Positions 35,208 to 43,705 of a stretch of 64,000 bases of DNA are shown here, piece by piece. Location: assembly GCF_036170895.1 (NCBI RefSeq), contig NZ_CP108036.1, positions 7,537,501 to 7,601,500 of the forward strand, read 5' to 3'. Each line of letters opens with the position of its first letter. Position 1 is the stretch's first letter. The DNA is from Streptomyces erythrochromogenes (lineage in GTDB: Bacteria; Actinomycetota; Actinomycetes; Streptomycetales; Streptomycetaceae). Below the pieces are notes generated by a model. The model was not told the origin of the DNA. It made no database searches and worked only from the letters and a program-made list of their open reading frames with translations. Both the position numbers and the translations under genes were made by a program.

Positions 35208-35914
35208 GCGGTCGCCTCCAGCAGGCTCTGCCGGGCGACGCGGCCGTCGGCGACCTCGACCAGACGGCTGGCGCAGCGGGTGGCCAGTTCCGGGTCGTGC
35301 GTGACGATCAGCAGTGTCTGGCCGATCTGGTTGAGGTCGATGAGCAGGTCCATCACCTGCTCGCCCGACCGGCTGTCGAGGGCGCCGGTCGGTTCGTCCG
35401 CGAGCAGCAGCGCCGGACGGTTCATCAGGGCACGTGCCACGGCGACCCGTTGGCGTTCGCCACCGCTCAGCGTCGCCGGATAGTTGTTCCGGCGGTCGGC
35501 CACGCCGAGCTCGTCGAGGAGTTCCAGGGCCCGGCGGCGCGCCTGACGGGCCGGGGTGCCGGTCAACTGGGCGGCCAGCGCCACGTTGTCCAGGGCGGGA
35601 AGGTCGTCGATGAGGTTGAAGAACTGGAAGACCATGCCGATGTGCCGGCGCCGGAACAGCGCCAGCCCCGTCTCGTTGAGCCCGCCCAGGTCATGCCCCT
35701 GCACCTCGACGGTGCCCGACGTCGGCCGGTCCAGCCCGGCCACCATGTTGAGCAGAGTGGACTTGCCGCAGCCGGAGGGTCCCATCACGGCCACCGCGTC
35801 GCCCGCCCGGATCTCCAGGGAGAGGCCGTCCAGGGCCTTCGCGTCGCCGTACTCCTTGTGCACGTCGTCCAGTCGTACGACGACCTGACGTGCGCTGTCC
35901 TGATCGGTTGTCAT
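35204..35914 (-). CDS. ABC transporter ATP-binding protein
   Basis: A 236-residue ATPase of the MacB/LolD type. Walker A GPSGCGKST (residues 45-53), the Q-loop region, the signature LSGGERQR, Walker B LLLADEPTG and the THD switch are all present. With the FtsX permease it forms an ABC exporter or mechanotransmission complex. A TAGGTT hexamer lies seven bases before the ATG, suggesting a leaderless transcript. It starts close to, and opposite, the histidine kinase gene. Confidence 0.93.
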   Translation of the reverse strand: MTTDQDSARQVVVRLDDVHKEYGDAKALDGLSLEIRAGDAVAVMGPSGCGKSTLLNMVAGLDRPTSGTVEVQGHDLGGLNETGLALFRRRHIGMVFQFFNLIDDLPALDNVALAAQLTGTPARQARRRALELLDELGVADRRNNYPATLSGGERQRVAVARALMNRPALLLADEPTGALDSRSGEQVMDLLIDLNQIGQTLLIVTHDPELATRCASRLVEVADGRVARQSLLEATA

Positions 35915-35954
35915 GGCCCCGAACCTAAGGCGGAGGCCGGGGGCGGGGCGTCAG

Positions 35955-35998
35955 CCCCCGGATGTAAAGGCCGGTGCAGGTCATCCCGGGGATGTACA
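35955..35998. promoter_or_regulatory. Direct repeat between ABC and two-component genes
   Basis: GGATGTA occurs at 35960-35966 and again at 35990-35996, exactly 30 bases apart (three helical turns), each flanked by C/G-rich text (CCCCGGATGTAAAGG; CGGGGATGTACACG). It lies about 46-82 bases upstream of the ABC start. This is the spacing of two dimers of a response regulator bound on one face, so the neighbouring LuxR-type regulator may bind here. Confidence 0.5.
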
Positions 35999-36047
35999 CG
36001 CCCGTCCGGCACAATGGCATCCGGGCTTGCAGGGTGGGGAGTTGAGG

Positions 36048-36908
36048 GTGGGACAGATCATCGCCACGGCCGCCGCCTGCGTCGCGGCGGCAGCGAGCGG
36101 GGTACTGGGCACGGCCCTGCTGCGCGCCCGGCGCGCCCACCGGGCGGCGATCGAGGAGCGCGGCTGGCTGCTGGAACGGGAGCGGGAGAGCGCCGCGCGC
36201 AGCGCGGTCGACGCCGAACGGGCCAGGATCGCGGCCGAACTCCACGACATCGTCAGCCACAACGTCAGCCTGATGGTGGTCCAGGCCGGAGCCGCCCGCG
36301 AGGTGCTCGCCACCCTGCCGGACGAGGCCGCGGCGGCCATGGGCGAGGTGGAACGGGCCGGGCGGAACACGATGACCGAACTGCGGCACCTGCTGGGGCT
36401 GCTCGCGCCCGCGCAAGACGGCGCGGACGCCCCGTACGAAGAACAGGTGGCCGCTGCCACCCGGCTGGCGCCGCAGCCGAGCCTGACCCGGCTCAGCGCG
36501 CTCATCGACCGGTTCGCTTTCGCCGGCCTGCCGGTGGAGGTGCGCGTGTCCGGCGACCCGCGCCCGCTGCCGGCCGGGATCGACGTCACGGCGTACCGGA
36601 TCGTCCAGGAGGCGCTCACGAACGCGCTCAAACACGGAGAGGGAGGCAAGACGCAGGTGACGGTGCGGTACGCGGAACACGCGCTGCGCGTGGAGGTGCT
36701 GAGCGGCGGAACGAGCGTGCTCTCGGGAGGTGCGCCCGGGCCCCGTCCGCGCACCGCGGGCGGCAGCGCGCCGAAGGCCGAGGGAACCGGGCGGGGCCTG
36801 CTCGGCCTGCGCGAACGGGTCGCCGTCTACGGCGGAGACCTCGACGCCCGCCGCCGCCTCGGCGGCGGCTACCGGGTGCGCGCCCGCCTCCCCCTGGACC
36901 GGCCGTGA
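36048..36908 (+). CDS. NarL-type sensor histidine kinase
   Basis: A 286-residue histidine kinase with a single N-terminal membrane helix (IIATAAACVAAAASGVLGTALL) and almost no external part, so it senses within the membrane or through the transporter. The phosphorylated histidine lies in AELHDIVSHNVSLMV, typical of NarL/DesK kinases, and the ATPase ends with GTGRGLLGLRERV. The GTG at 36048 has GGGGAG six bases upstream. Its stop overlaps the response regulator start (GTGA). It is divergent from the ABC transporter it probably controls. Confidence 0.9.
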   Translation: MGQIIATAAACVAAAASGVLGTALLRARRAHRAAIEERGWLLERERESAARSAVDAERARIAAELHDIVSHNVSLMVVQAGAAREVLATLPDEAAAAMGEVERAGRNTMTELRHLLGLLAPAQDGADAPYEEQVAAATRLAPQPSLTRLSALIDRFAFAGLPVEVRVSGDPRPLPAGIDVTAYRIVQEALTNALKHGEGGKTQVTVRYAEHALRVEVLSGGTSVLSGGAPGPRPRTAGGSAPKAEGTGRGLLGLRERVAVYGGDLDARRRLGGGYRVRARLPLDRP

Positions 36909-37627
36909 CCGCGCCCGCGGCCCCGGCCGCCCCCGCCGCGGCCGACGGGCCGGCGCCCCGCGTGGTGATCGCCGACGACCAGGACCTGGTCCGCACCGGC
37001 TTCCGGCTGATCCTGACCGCCCGCGGGATCGACGTGGTCGGCGTCGCCGCCGACGGCGCGGAGGCCGTCGCCCAGGTGCGCCGGCTGCGCCCCGACGTCG
37101 TGCTCCTCGACATCCGCATGCCCGTCATGGACGGCCTGGAGGCCGCCCGGCGCATCCTCGCCGACGCCCCCCACTGCCGGGTGATCATGCTGACCACCTT
37201 CGACCTCGACCAGTACGTGTACGCCGCCCTCGCCGCCGGGGCGAGCGGCTTCCTGCTCAAGGACGTCACCCCCGAACACCTCGCCGCCGCCGTCCGCCTG
37301 GTCGGCACCGGCGACGCGCTGCTCGCCCCGTCGATCACCCGCCGCCTGGTGGAGCGCTGCGCCCCCGGCGCGGCGGCCCGCGACCGCCTGAGCACGGCCG
37401 GCAGCCACCGCGAGCTGGCCGCCCTGACACCGCGCGAACGCGAGGTGCTGACCCTGATGGGCCACGGCCGCTCCAACTCCGAACTGGCAGCGGAGCTGAC
37501 GCTCAGCGCAGCGACGGTGAAGACCCATGTGGCCCGCATCTTCGCGAAGTTGTCGCTGCGCGACCGGGCCCAGGCCGTGGTCCTCGCCTACGAGACCGGC
37601 CTGGTGACACCCGGTTCGGGGGGCTGA
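36905..37627 (+). CDS. LuxR-type response regulator
   Basis: A 240-residue NarL-family response regulator. After an Ala/Pro-rich lead, the receiver domain (residues 19-135) has the DD pair VIADDQDLV, phospho-Asp in VVLLDIRMPVMDG and the lysine in FLLKDV. The C-terminal LuxR helix-turn-helix reads LTPREREVLTLMGHGRSNSE, then LSAATVKTHVARIFAKL. The start overlaps the kinase stop (GTGA). Candidate target: the direct repeat upstream of the ABC operon. Confidence 0.93.
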   Translation: MTAPAAPAAPAAADGPAPRVVIADDQDLVRTGFRLILTARGIDVVGVAADGAEAVAQVRRLRPDVVLLDIRMPVMDGLEAARRILADAPHCRVIMLTTFDLDQYVYAALAAGASGFLLKDVTPEHLAAAVRLVGTGDALLAPSITRRLVERCAPGAAARDRLSTAGSHRELAALTPREREVLTLMGHGRSNSELAAELTLSAATVKTHVARIFAKLSLRDRAQAVVLAYETGLVTPGSGG

Positions 37628-37634
37628 TCGGCCG

Positions 37635-39197
37635 TCACGGCACCCGCTGGGCCATCACGGCGGGCGGCAGCGAGGGGTTGCCGGCCGCGGCCTCCACCAC
37701 CTCCGGGTCCGGATCGTCGAGCAGTCCGACGACGACCGCCGCCGGGAGCGCCGGATGGGCGGCGGCGCGCACCCGCGACCTGCCGCCGCCCAGGCAGGGC
37801 AGCAGCGCCTCGGCGGTCGCGTTGGAGTGCGAGGCGATCTCCCGCAACGCCCGTCGTACGGGCGGCTCGTGGCGGGCCAGCTCCGCCAGCAGGTCGCCGG
37901 GCGCGTCCGGGTTGGCCGCGACCCGAGCGAGGACCTGTCGGCCGTGCAGCGCGACCATGGCCCGCAGCCGCTCAGGGGACAGCCCCGGGTGCGGGGCCAC
38001 GGCCTTGGCCACCGAGGCGTCGGGATCGGCGGCGAGCCGGTCGCGCAGCTCCGGCGGCAGATCGTGCCGGTGCGCCACGAGCATCCGTACGCGCGGGTTC
38101 GCCGACGCGGCCCCCTGCGCGAGTTCCTCCGGGGTGGCGCAGGAGATCCGCGGCAGCGGCTCCGGGCCCAGGCGGGTCGTGGAGGTCAACCGCTCCAGTA
38201 CGTCGAACGGCACCCGGGGATGGTGTGCCACGGCCCGTCGTACCTCGACCTCGGGGTCGGTGGCCGGCACGCGGCTCACCTCCGGGCCGCTCCCCGGGTT
38301 CCGCGCGACCGAGGCCCGTACCCGGGGGTCGGGATCACCGGCGAGGCGGGCATAGACCTCCGCCGGCAGACCGGGGTGCTCGGCGACCGCCCACCGCAGC
38401 AGCACAGAGGGGTGTTCCGCGAAGGCCGCCACGGCTTCCGGGGGAGTGGCCGGGTTGGCCAGGGCCCGTTGCCGGGTGCCGTGGACGGTCGAGCCGTGTG
38501 TCCCGTCGCATGCGGCGTCGGCCGGCAGATCGCAGTCGGCGTCCGGGCAGTGCGGGTCATGGATGAAGGGGATCTCCCGGCCGTCGCACACCAGGCAGGA
38601 GCGGGCCGGTGGCAGACCGGCTCCGGTGAGCAGAGCTGCCAGCGCGGCGGGCGGCACGGCCTCGTTGTAGGCGACCGCCCGCCGGACCTCGGCGTGCGGG
38701 TGCCGAGCGAGGCGGTCCGCCACCGGGGCGGACGTCGTCCACAGCGCGAGCTCGGCTGCCACCTCGGGGTCCGGGTCCGCGGCCAGGGCGTCCTCGACGT
38801 CCGCGGGCAGCCCGGGGCAGGAGGCGAGCCGCCAGCGCAGCGACGGGTCGGGGTCCGCGGCGAACCGGCGGGCCCACTCCGGGAGGCCGCGACCCTCGTC
38901 GAGGAGGGCGAGGGCCGCGAGCGGCCACACGGCCGGGTCGACGTCGTCGGCGCCCAGGTGCCCGTCGCGGGCGAGCCGTGCCGGGGTGTCCTCGTCGAGC
39001 GCGGCCAGGGCCGCCACCTGCGCGGGGCCGAGGTCGGTGCGCTCGCACAGGTGCCAGACCAGCACGTCGGCGAGATAGTCGAAGGGGTCGGCGGGGTCCG
39101 ACGGGTCGGGCGCCGCCGTGGCAAGCGCGATCAGCCGGTCGACCAGCTCGGGCGGCAGTGCGGGATTGGCGGCGAGGCCGCACAGGAGGCGGTTCAG
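37635..39197 (-). CDS. LRV-repeat protein with cysteine cluster
   Basis: A protein of about 520 residues made of 24-residue leucine-rich-variant (LRV/HEAT-like) repeats, each with the pattern LAxDPDPxVRxxVAxNPxxP, forming a helical solenoid. In the middle a 33-residue insert holds a cysteine/histidine cluster (CLVC, HCPDADC, then C), which could bind zinc or an iron-sulfur cluster; the Azotobacter LRV protein has such a cluster at its N-terminus. The CTG at 39197 is the best start, overlapping the LysR stop (CTGA) with GGAG seven bases upstream; no other start gives all repeats. Partner unknown. Confidence 0.65.
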   Translation of the reverse strand: MNRLLCGLAANPALPPELVDRLIALATAAPDPSDPADPFDYLADVLVWHLCERTDLGPAQVAALAALDEDTPARLARDGHLGADDVDPAVWPLAALALLDEGRGLPEWARRFAADPDPSLRWRLASCPGLPADVEDALAADPDPEVAAELALWTTSAPVADRLARHPHAEVRRAVAYNEAVPPAALAALLTGAGLPPARSCLVCDGREIPFIHDPHCPDADCDLPADAACDGTHGSTVHGTRQRALANPATPPEAVAAFAEHPSVLLRWAVAEHPGLPAEVYARLAGDPDPRVRASVARNPGSGPEVSRVPATDPEVEVRRAVAHHPRVPFDVLERLTSTTRLGPEPLPRISCATPEELAQGAASANPRVRMLVAHRHDLPPELRDRLAADPDASVAKAVAPHPGLSPERLRAMVALHGRQVLARVAANPDAPGDLLAELARHEPPVRRALREIASHSNATAEALLPCLGGGRSRVRAAAHPALPAAVVVGLLDDPDPEVVEAAAGNPSLPPAVMAQRVP

Positions 39198-40120
39198 GGA
39201 AGGGCTCCGATCGGTGTGGCGCCGGCGGTGGCGGCGGCGGCCGTGAGGGCATCGGCCAGCGCTTCGGCACAGCGGTTCGCGTGGCGGCGGCGCGGCAGGA
39301 CCAGGCCGATGTGCCGGGCGGGACGCGGGGGTTCGACCCGGACCGCGACCGCCTCCGGGACGCCGGCCAGCGCGACCTGCGGGACGAGGGAGACCCCGAC
39401 CCCCGCCGCGACCAGTGTCTGGGCGAAGAAGTAGTCGGTGGTGGAGGCACCCACGCGCAGGTCGAAACCGGCGAGCTCCGCATAACGGCGCAGGAAGGCC
39501 TCCGTCTTGAGGCAGCCGAGCACCCACCGGTCGCCGGCCAGCTCGCCGAGGTCCACCGAGGGCCGGCCGGCCAGGCGGTGGCCGCGCGGCAGCACCAGCC
39601 ACAGCGGATCCTCCGCCAGCGGCCGCCAGGCGAGGCCCGGACGCCCATCCGGACGCACCGGCGGCGGCCCGTCGAAGTGGTAGGCGAGTGCGAGGTCCGC
39701 CGCCCCGCCACGCACCATCGGCACGGCGTCCTCCGGTTCGCTCTCCAGCACCGTCAGCTCCACCTCCGGGTGCGCTTCCACGAACCGGGAGAGCGCCGCC
39801 GGCAGCAGATGCCGGCCCCCGCTGGTGAAGGTGGCGACGGTCAGCCGCGGCCGATCCTGCGCCAGCCGGTCGATCGCCCGGCGCACCTGGTCCAGTTCCG
39901 CGGAGATCGTCTCCGCCGCCTCCACCAGCAGCCGCCCCGGCTCCGTGAGCGTGACACCGCGCGTGCTGCGCACCGCCACCGGCTGGCCGAGCGTGCGCTC
40001 CAGCGCCGCGATGTGCTGGGAGACGGCCGACGGGGTCAGCAGCAGTGCCCCGGCCGCCTTGTTGAAACTGCCGTGCTCGGCCACCGCCCGCAGGACGCGC
40101 AACCGCTGCACATCGATCAT
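39194..40120 (-). CDS. LysR family transcriptional regulator
   Basis: A 308-residue LysR regulator. The winged helix is at residues 3-62 (AVAEHGSFNKAAGALLLTPSAVSQHIAALERTLGQPV), followed by a linker helix and a two-lobed effector domain. It is divergent from the epimerase-like gene with about 70 bases between them, the usual arrangement for a LysR target. Its stop overlaps the likely start of the LRV gene, so those two may be co-translated. Effector unknown. Confidence 0.92.
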   Translation of the reverse strand: MIDVQRLRVLRAVAEHGSFNKAAGALLLTPSAVSQHIAALERTLGQPVAVRSTRGVTLTEPGRLLVEAAETISAELDQVRRAIDRLAQDRPRLTVATFTSGGRHLLPAALSRFVEAHPEVELTVLESEPEDAVPMVRGGAADLALAYHFDGPPPVRPDGRPGLAWRPLAEDPLWLVLPRGHRLAGRPSVDLGELAGDRWVLGCLKTEAFLRRYAELAGFDLRVGASTTDYFFAQTLVAAGVGVSLVPQVALAGVPEAVAVRVEPPRPARHIGLVLPRRRHANRCAEALADALTAAAATAGATPIGALP

Positions 40121-40191
40121 CAGTTTTCCTTACGACCCGTTCAGCAGCTGGTCGGTTCCGCTGGGGACGATACAACGCGAGAGTCGGACGC

Positions 40192-41124
40192 ATGAAGCGG
40201 ATTCTTGTCATCGGCGGTAGCCGGTACTTCGGGAAGTCCCTGGTCACGCAGCTGCGCGACGCGGGGAGCACGGTCACGGTCCTCAACCGGGGCTCCAGCC
40301 CCCCACCTCCCGGCGTGGGCCTCCTCCTGGCCGACCGCGACGACGAGGCCGGGCTGCGGGCGGCGCTGGGCCGGCGCGACTTCGACGTGGTCGTCGACCA
40401 GGTCTGCTACACACCGCTCCAGGCCGCCGTCGCCCGCCGGGTGTTCGCCGGAAGGACCGGGCGCTACGTGATGACCTCGACGATGGAGGTGTACGACCCG
40501 GCCACCCTCCCCGCCGGCTCCGCGCCGCACACCGTACCCGTCGCCGAGGAGTCCCTGGACCCCACGCGCCCGCCGCTTCCGCTCGGGGAGGAGCCCGGCA
40601 GTCCCTCGCGGGCCGACGCCGCCCACGCCTACGCGGAGGGCAAGCGTCGGGCCGAGGCCGTCTTCCTGCACGAGCCGCCCTTCCCCTACGTCAGCGTGCG
40701 GACCGCGCACGTCCTCGGCGGCGGCCGGGCGGAGTTCACCGGACGCCTCGCGCACTACGTGGAGCGGATCGGCGCCGGGACCCCGGTCGACGTCCACCGG
40801 TCCCCGTACGGCACCTCGTTCATCCACCACCTGGAGATGGCCGATTTCCTCCGGTGGACGGCGGGGGAGACCTTCACCGGGCCCGTCAACGCCGCCTCGC
40901 ACGGCGCCCCGGACGTGCTCGCACTCTGTGCGACGGTCGCGGAACAGCTCGGACGGCGGCCCCGCCACCGGGTCGTCGAAGCGGGCGCCGACGCCTCGCC
41001 GTTCTCCTTCGACCGCGCCTACGCCATGGACAACGGCAGGGCCGCGGCCCTGGGCTTCACCTTCGGCCGGGTCGCCGACTGGCTGCCCGGCGCGGTCGCC
41101 GAGACCGCACGCGCCACCGCCTGA
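40192..41124 (+). CDS. NAD-dependent epimerase/reductase-like protein
   Basis: A 310-residue extended SDR protein. The N-terminal MKRILVIGGSRYFGKSLV has the GGxxxxGx nucleotide site, and the segment TSTMEVYDP and the later AYAEGKRRAE (YxxGK) correspond to the catalytic Ser/Tyr/Lys area. It probably acts on a nucleotide sugar, flavonoid or similar substrate; similar proteins are annotated as NAD-dependent epimerases or isoflavone-reductase-like. It is divergent from the LysR gene and likely its target. Confidence 0.82.
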   Translation: MKRILVIGGSRYFGKSLVTQLRDAGSTVTVLNRGSSPPPPGVGLLLADRDDEAGLRAALGRRDFDVVVDQVCYTPLQAAVARRVFAGRTGRYVMTSTMEVYDPATLPAGSAPHTVPVAEESLDPTRPPLPLGEEPGSPSRADAAHAYAEGKRRAEAVFLHEPPFPYVSVRTAHVLGGGRAEFTGRLAHYVERIGAGTPVDVHRSPYGTSFIHHLEMADFLRWTAGETFTGPVNAASHGAPDVLALCATVAEQLGRRPRHRVVEAGADASPFSFDRAYAMDNGRAAALGFTFGRVADWLPGAVAETARATA

Positions 41125-41194
41125 CGGGGCCGGCCGCCGACCCGTCTCGGACCCCTCGCCTGCCTGGAGCGAAACCTGTCGCCGACCTGTCGCG

Positions 41195-41707
41195 TCAGGA
41201 CATCGGCACGCCGAGGATCTCCAGGATGCCCTCCGCGTACGCGGCCGTCCCGGAGCCCGGTACGGCGGCCAGTTCCCGCCGGAAACCGTCTACACCGGTG
41301 CGGATGAAGGCGGCGCACTGCCCGTGCAGCCCCGCCTCGTGCGTGCCGCCGTCGTCCACCGTGCACAACAGGGCCAGCAGGGTCCACAGCAGCGCCTCAC
41401 GGGTCGCCCGCCGGGGCGGACGCGCCGACCACACCGCCATCAGCACGGCGCACACCGCCGGAGCAGGCGGTTTCAGATGCTGTGCGAAGAAGACATGGCC
41501 CTCCAGCGCGTGGAACGCGGCGGGATGCCCCTCGGCGGCGTCGCGCACGGCGTCCACCAGATGGCCCGCGGACCGGCCGCAGCCGCACTCGATGCCCTCC
41601 CAGTCGTGCCGGGCGATCTCCGCCACCACGGAGTCCGGAACCATCGGGCTGCGCGGTAGCGCGTTCTGGCGCCGCAGAGCGTGCGGCTGCTTCTCACTCC
41701 CCCTCAT
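41195..41707 (-). CDS. Hypothetical protein with Cys-rich segment
   Basis: A 170-residue soluble protein. DWEGIECGCGRSAGHLV (residues 36-52) holds two close cysteines, and the rest is helical with two further Cys in AVCAVLMAV and ALLCTVDD. No domain is recognised. CATACT (41720-41715 on the minus strand) lies seven bases before the ATG at 41707, where no ribosome binding site is seen, so a leaderless transcript is likely; the start is chosen on that basis. It points away from the DUF2330 gene. Confidence 0.6.
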   Translation of the reverse strand: MRGSEKQPHALRRQNALPRSPMVPDSVVAEIARHDWEGIECGCGRSAGHLVDAVRDAAEGHPAAFHALEGHVFFAQHLKPPAPAVCAVLMAVWSARPPRRATREALLWTLLALLCTVDDGGTHEAGLHGQCAAFIRTGVDGFRRELAAVPGSGTAAYAEGILEILGVPMS

Positions 41708-41714
41708 GCGCCAC

Positions 41715-41720
41715 AGTATG
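41715..41720 (-). promoter_or_regulatory. Leaderless -10 element of the 41.7-kb gene
   Basis: CATACT on the minus strand, seven bases upstream of the ATG at 41707, matches the TAnnnT -10 rule closely enough to place the transcription start at the initiation codon. No -35 element is convincing. Confidence 0.35.
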
Positions 41721-41792
41721 AGCCAGGGCGGATCGTGCAGCGAGAGGGGGCGGAACCGGATCACCCGGTCGGCCGTCCCAGACCCCGTGTGG

Positions 41793-42923
41793 ATGAAACG
41801 AAGGATCCTGATTCTGCTGTTCGCCCTGCTTGCGACGCAGGTGGGGGCGCTGGTCAACCCCGCCTACGCCTGCGGCTGCGGGGCGATGATCCCCGACGGC
41901 CAGTCCCGCATCGGCGTCGACCGGGAGACCTCCGTCGTGCGCTGGGACGGGCGCACGGAACAGATCGTGATGCGCTTCACCGTCGGCGGGAACGCACAGC
42001 GGGCCGCCTGGATCATGCCGGTGCCGGGGCGCGCCACCGTGGAACTGGGCGACGGGGACATGTTCGACGAACTGCGCGAACTGACCCGGCCCGAGCGCAG
42101 GACCCGCAGCTACTTCTGGCCGCGCGACGGCGACTGGCCCTTCTCCCGCAACACGGGCGACGGCGCGGGCGCCCCGGCGCCGGGCGCCGCCCCGCCCGTG
42201 GGCGTGGTCGGCCGCGAGCAGCTCGGCGACTTCGACGTGGCCCGGCTCACCGCGACCGACCCCGACGCCCTGAAGAACTGGCTGGAGAGCAACGGCTTCC
42301 AGCTCCCCGACCGCCTCGCCACCGAGGTCAAGCCGTACGTCGACCAGCACTGGGAGTACGTGGCGATACGCCTCGCCCCGCGCGACGCCGGAAAGGGCAA
42401 GGTGCTCCGGGGCGACCTGGATCCGCTGAAGATCCGCTTCGACAGCGACCGGCTGGTCTACCCGATGCGGCTCTCCCGCATGGCGAAGACGCCGCAGTCA
42501 CTCGGCCTGTACGTACTGGCGGACCACCGCATGGAACCCGCCACGAGGATCGGCGGCTCCGCACCCAAGGTGACCTTCGCGGGCACCATCGAGCCGGAGG
42601 ACGGCCCGCTCGCCGCCCTCGCCGATGGAAAGCCGGTGTTCCTGACCGCGATCGAGCAGGAGTTCCCGGAGCCGGACCGCATCGACGCCGACCACGAACT
42701 GCGCGCGACGCCGAAGGACACCCCGTACCGCCGGGCCGTCTACCGCAACGAGCTGCTCACGGTGGGCGGCGGCATCCCGGTCTGGCTCCTGACGGTCACG
42801 GCGGCCGCCGCGGCGCTCGCGTCCGCCGCCTACGCACGGACCCGCCGCCGCCGAAGCCGTCGGCTCTCCGGGCTCACGGCCCAGACCGGATCTCACGGTC
42901 ACGGACGCGGCCCGGGAGGCTGA
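41793..42923 (+). CDS. DUF2330 membrane-anchored protein
   Basis: A 376-residue exported protein of the DUF2330 family. A signal peptide (residues 1-27, LILLFALLATQVGALVNPAYA) is followed directly by CGCGAMIPD, the conserved start of the domain, then beta-rich sequence (RAAWIMPVPG). A C-terminal membrane helix (VWLLTVTAAAAALASAAYA) and a basic tail anchor it with the domain outside. The function is unknown. The ATG at 41793 is used; the GTG at 41787 adds two residues. Neither has a strong ribosome binding site. Confidence 0.82.
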   Translation: MKRRILILLFALLATQVGALVNPAYACGCGAMIPDGQSRIGVDRETSVVRWDGRTEQIVMRFTVGGNAQRAAWIMPVPGRATVELGDGDMFDELRELTRPERRTRSYFWPRDGDWPFSRNTGDGAGAPAPGAAPPVGVVGREQLGDFDVARLTATDPDALKNWLESNGFQLPDRLATEVKPYVDQHWEYVAIRLAPRDAGKGKVLRGDLDPLKIRFDSDRLVYPMRLSRMAKTPQSLGLYVLADHRMEPATRIGGSAPKVTFAGTIEPEDGPLAALADGKPVFLTAIEQEFPEPDRIDADHELRATPKDTPYRRAVYRNELLTVGGGIPVWLLTVTAAAAALASAAYARTRRRRSRRLSGLTAQTGSHGHGRGPGG

Positions 42924-43030
42924 GCCGTACGGATGGACTCGGGCCGTACGGAGGCGGGTACGGGCCCTCGCCGTGCGAAGCGTCCTACCTTCGCACTGCT
43001 TCCTCCACCCCTCCACGAAAGGCAGCACTC

Positions 43031-43354
43031 GTGCGTTCGATCCGTTGCGCCCTGACCGCTCTCGCCGCCGGCGGCATCATCCTGGCGGGCGCGTCCGCCG
43101 CCTCCGCCGACGACACCTTCACCGTCTACGCCCCGGTCAGCAACACGTACTCGATCGTCTTCGGCGACCTGACCCAGGTCGCGGGCGACGACGTCTTCAA
43201 CGCCGGCCGCGACAACACGGTCGGCTCCCACAACGGCGCTGCGCCGGCCGGTGACATCGGCATGGCGGCCCTGCCGGGCACCCAGGTCCTGAGCAACGAG
43301 GCCCTGACGCAGGGTGCCGCCGGCCAGTGGACGGGCAACATCCTCGGCAAGTGA
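43031..43354 (+). CDS. Small secreted protein
   Basis: A 107-residue precursor with a clear signal peptide (ALTALAAGGIILAGASAASA, cleavage near residue 26). The mature part of about 80 residues is small, cysteine-free and rich in Gly, Ala, Asn and Val. It shows no known domain; the composition resembles extracellular surface proteins of streptomycetes, but it is neither a chaplin nor a clear rodlin. It starts with GTG, has AAAGG upstream and is followed by a strong terminator. Confidence 0.7.
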   Translation: MRSIRCALTALAAGGIILAGASAASADDTFTVYAPVSNTYSIVFGDLTQVAGDDVFNAGRDNTVGSHNGAAPAGDIGMAALPGTQVLSNEALTQGAAGQWTGNILGK

Positions 43355-43359
43355 GTCCC

Positions 43360-43393
43360 GGCTCCTCCGCCCCCTCACCGGGGCGGAGGAGCC
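43360..43393 (+). terminator. Hairpin terminator after the secreted protein
   Basis: GGCTCCTCCGCCCC, a six-base loop CTCACC and GGGGCGGAGGAGCC form a perfect 14-bp stem right after the stop codon. There is no long T run, as is common for actinomycete terminators. Confidence 0.8.
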
Positions 43394-43705
43394 CCACGCC
43401 GGCCTCACGCCGGCTCAGTCGCACAGTGCCGCGGCCTGTGCCCGGCCCAGCGCCTCGGTGCACGGGACGGGCCGCTCCTTCCTCAGGTTCGCGTCCCCAC
43501 CCGTAACGCCGCTGCCCGCGCCGCTGAATTCATCGGTCTCCCCCGTTCCGGCCGGCTGTGCCCTTTCGCCCCTCAGCCTGCCGGGCCACCGCCCGGACAC
43601 CCATCCCGCTGACGCCCGCCCCGGCCCGGGGGCCACCCCCACCCCGACCGTCGCCTTCGGGCGGCGGGCCGACCGGAACCGACGAGCCGACACTCGGGGC
43701 CGGGC
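43394..43705. other. Gap with no supported gene
   Basis: No feature with a usable start, ribosome binding site and domain is seen. A minus-strand frame ending at 43415 with the text CTEALGRAQAAALCD has GC-biased codons near its end but no supported start. The stretch lies between the secreted protein terminator and the 3' end of the carboxylesterase gene. Confidence 0.3.

Noticed and set aside
43415..43693. A 92-residue minus-strand ORF
   Set aside because: It lacks a ribosome binding site and a coherent N-terminal part; only its last 25 codons have coding-like bias.
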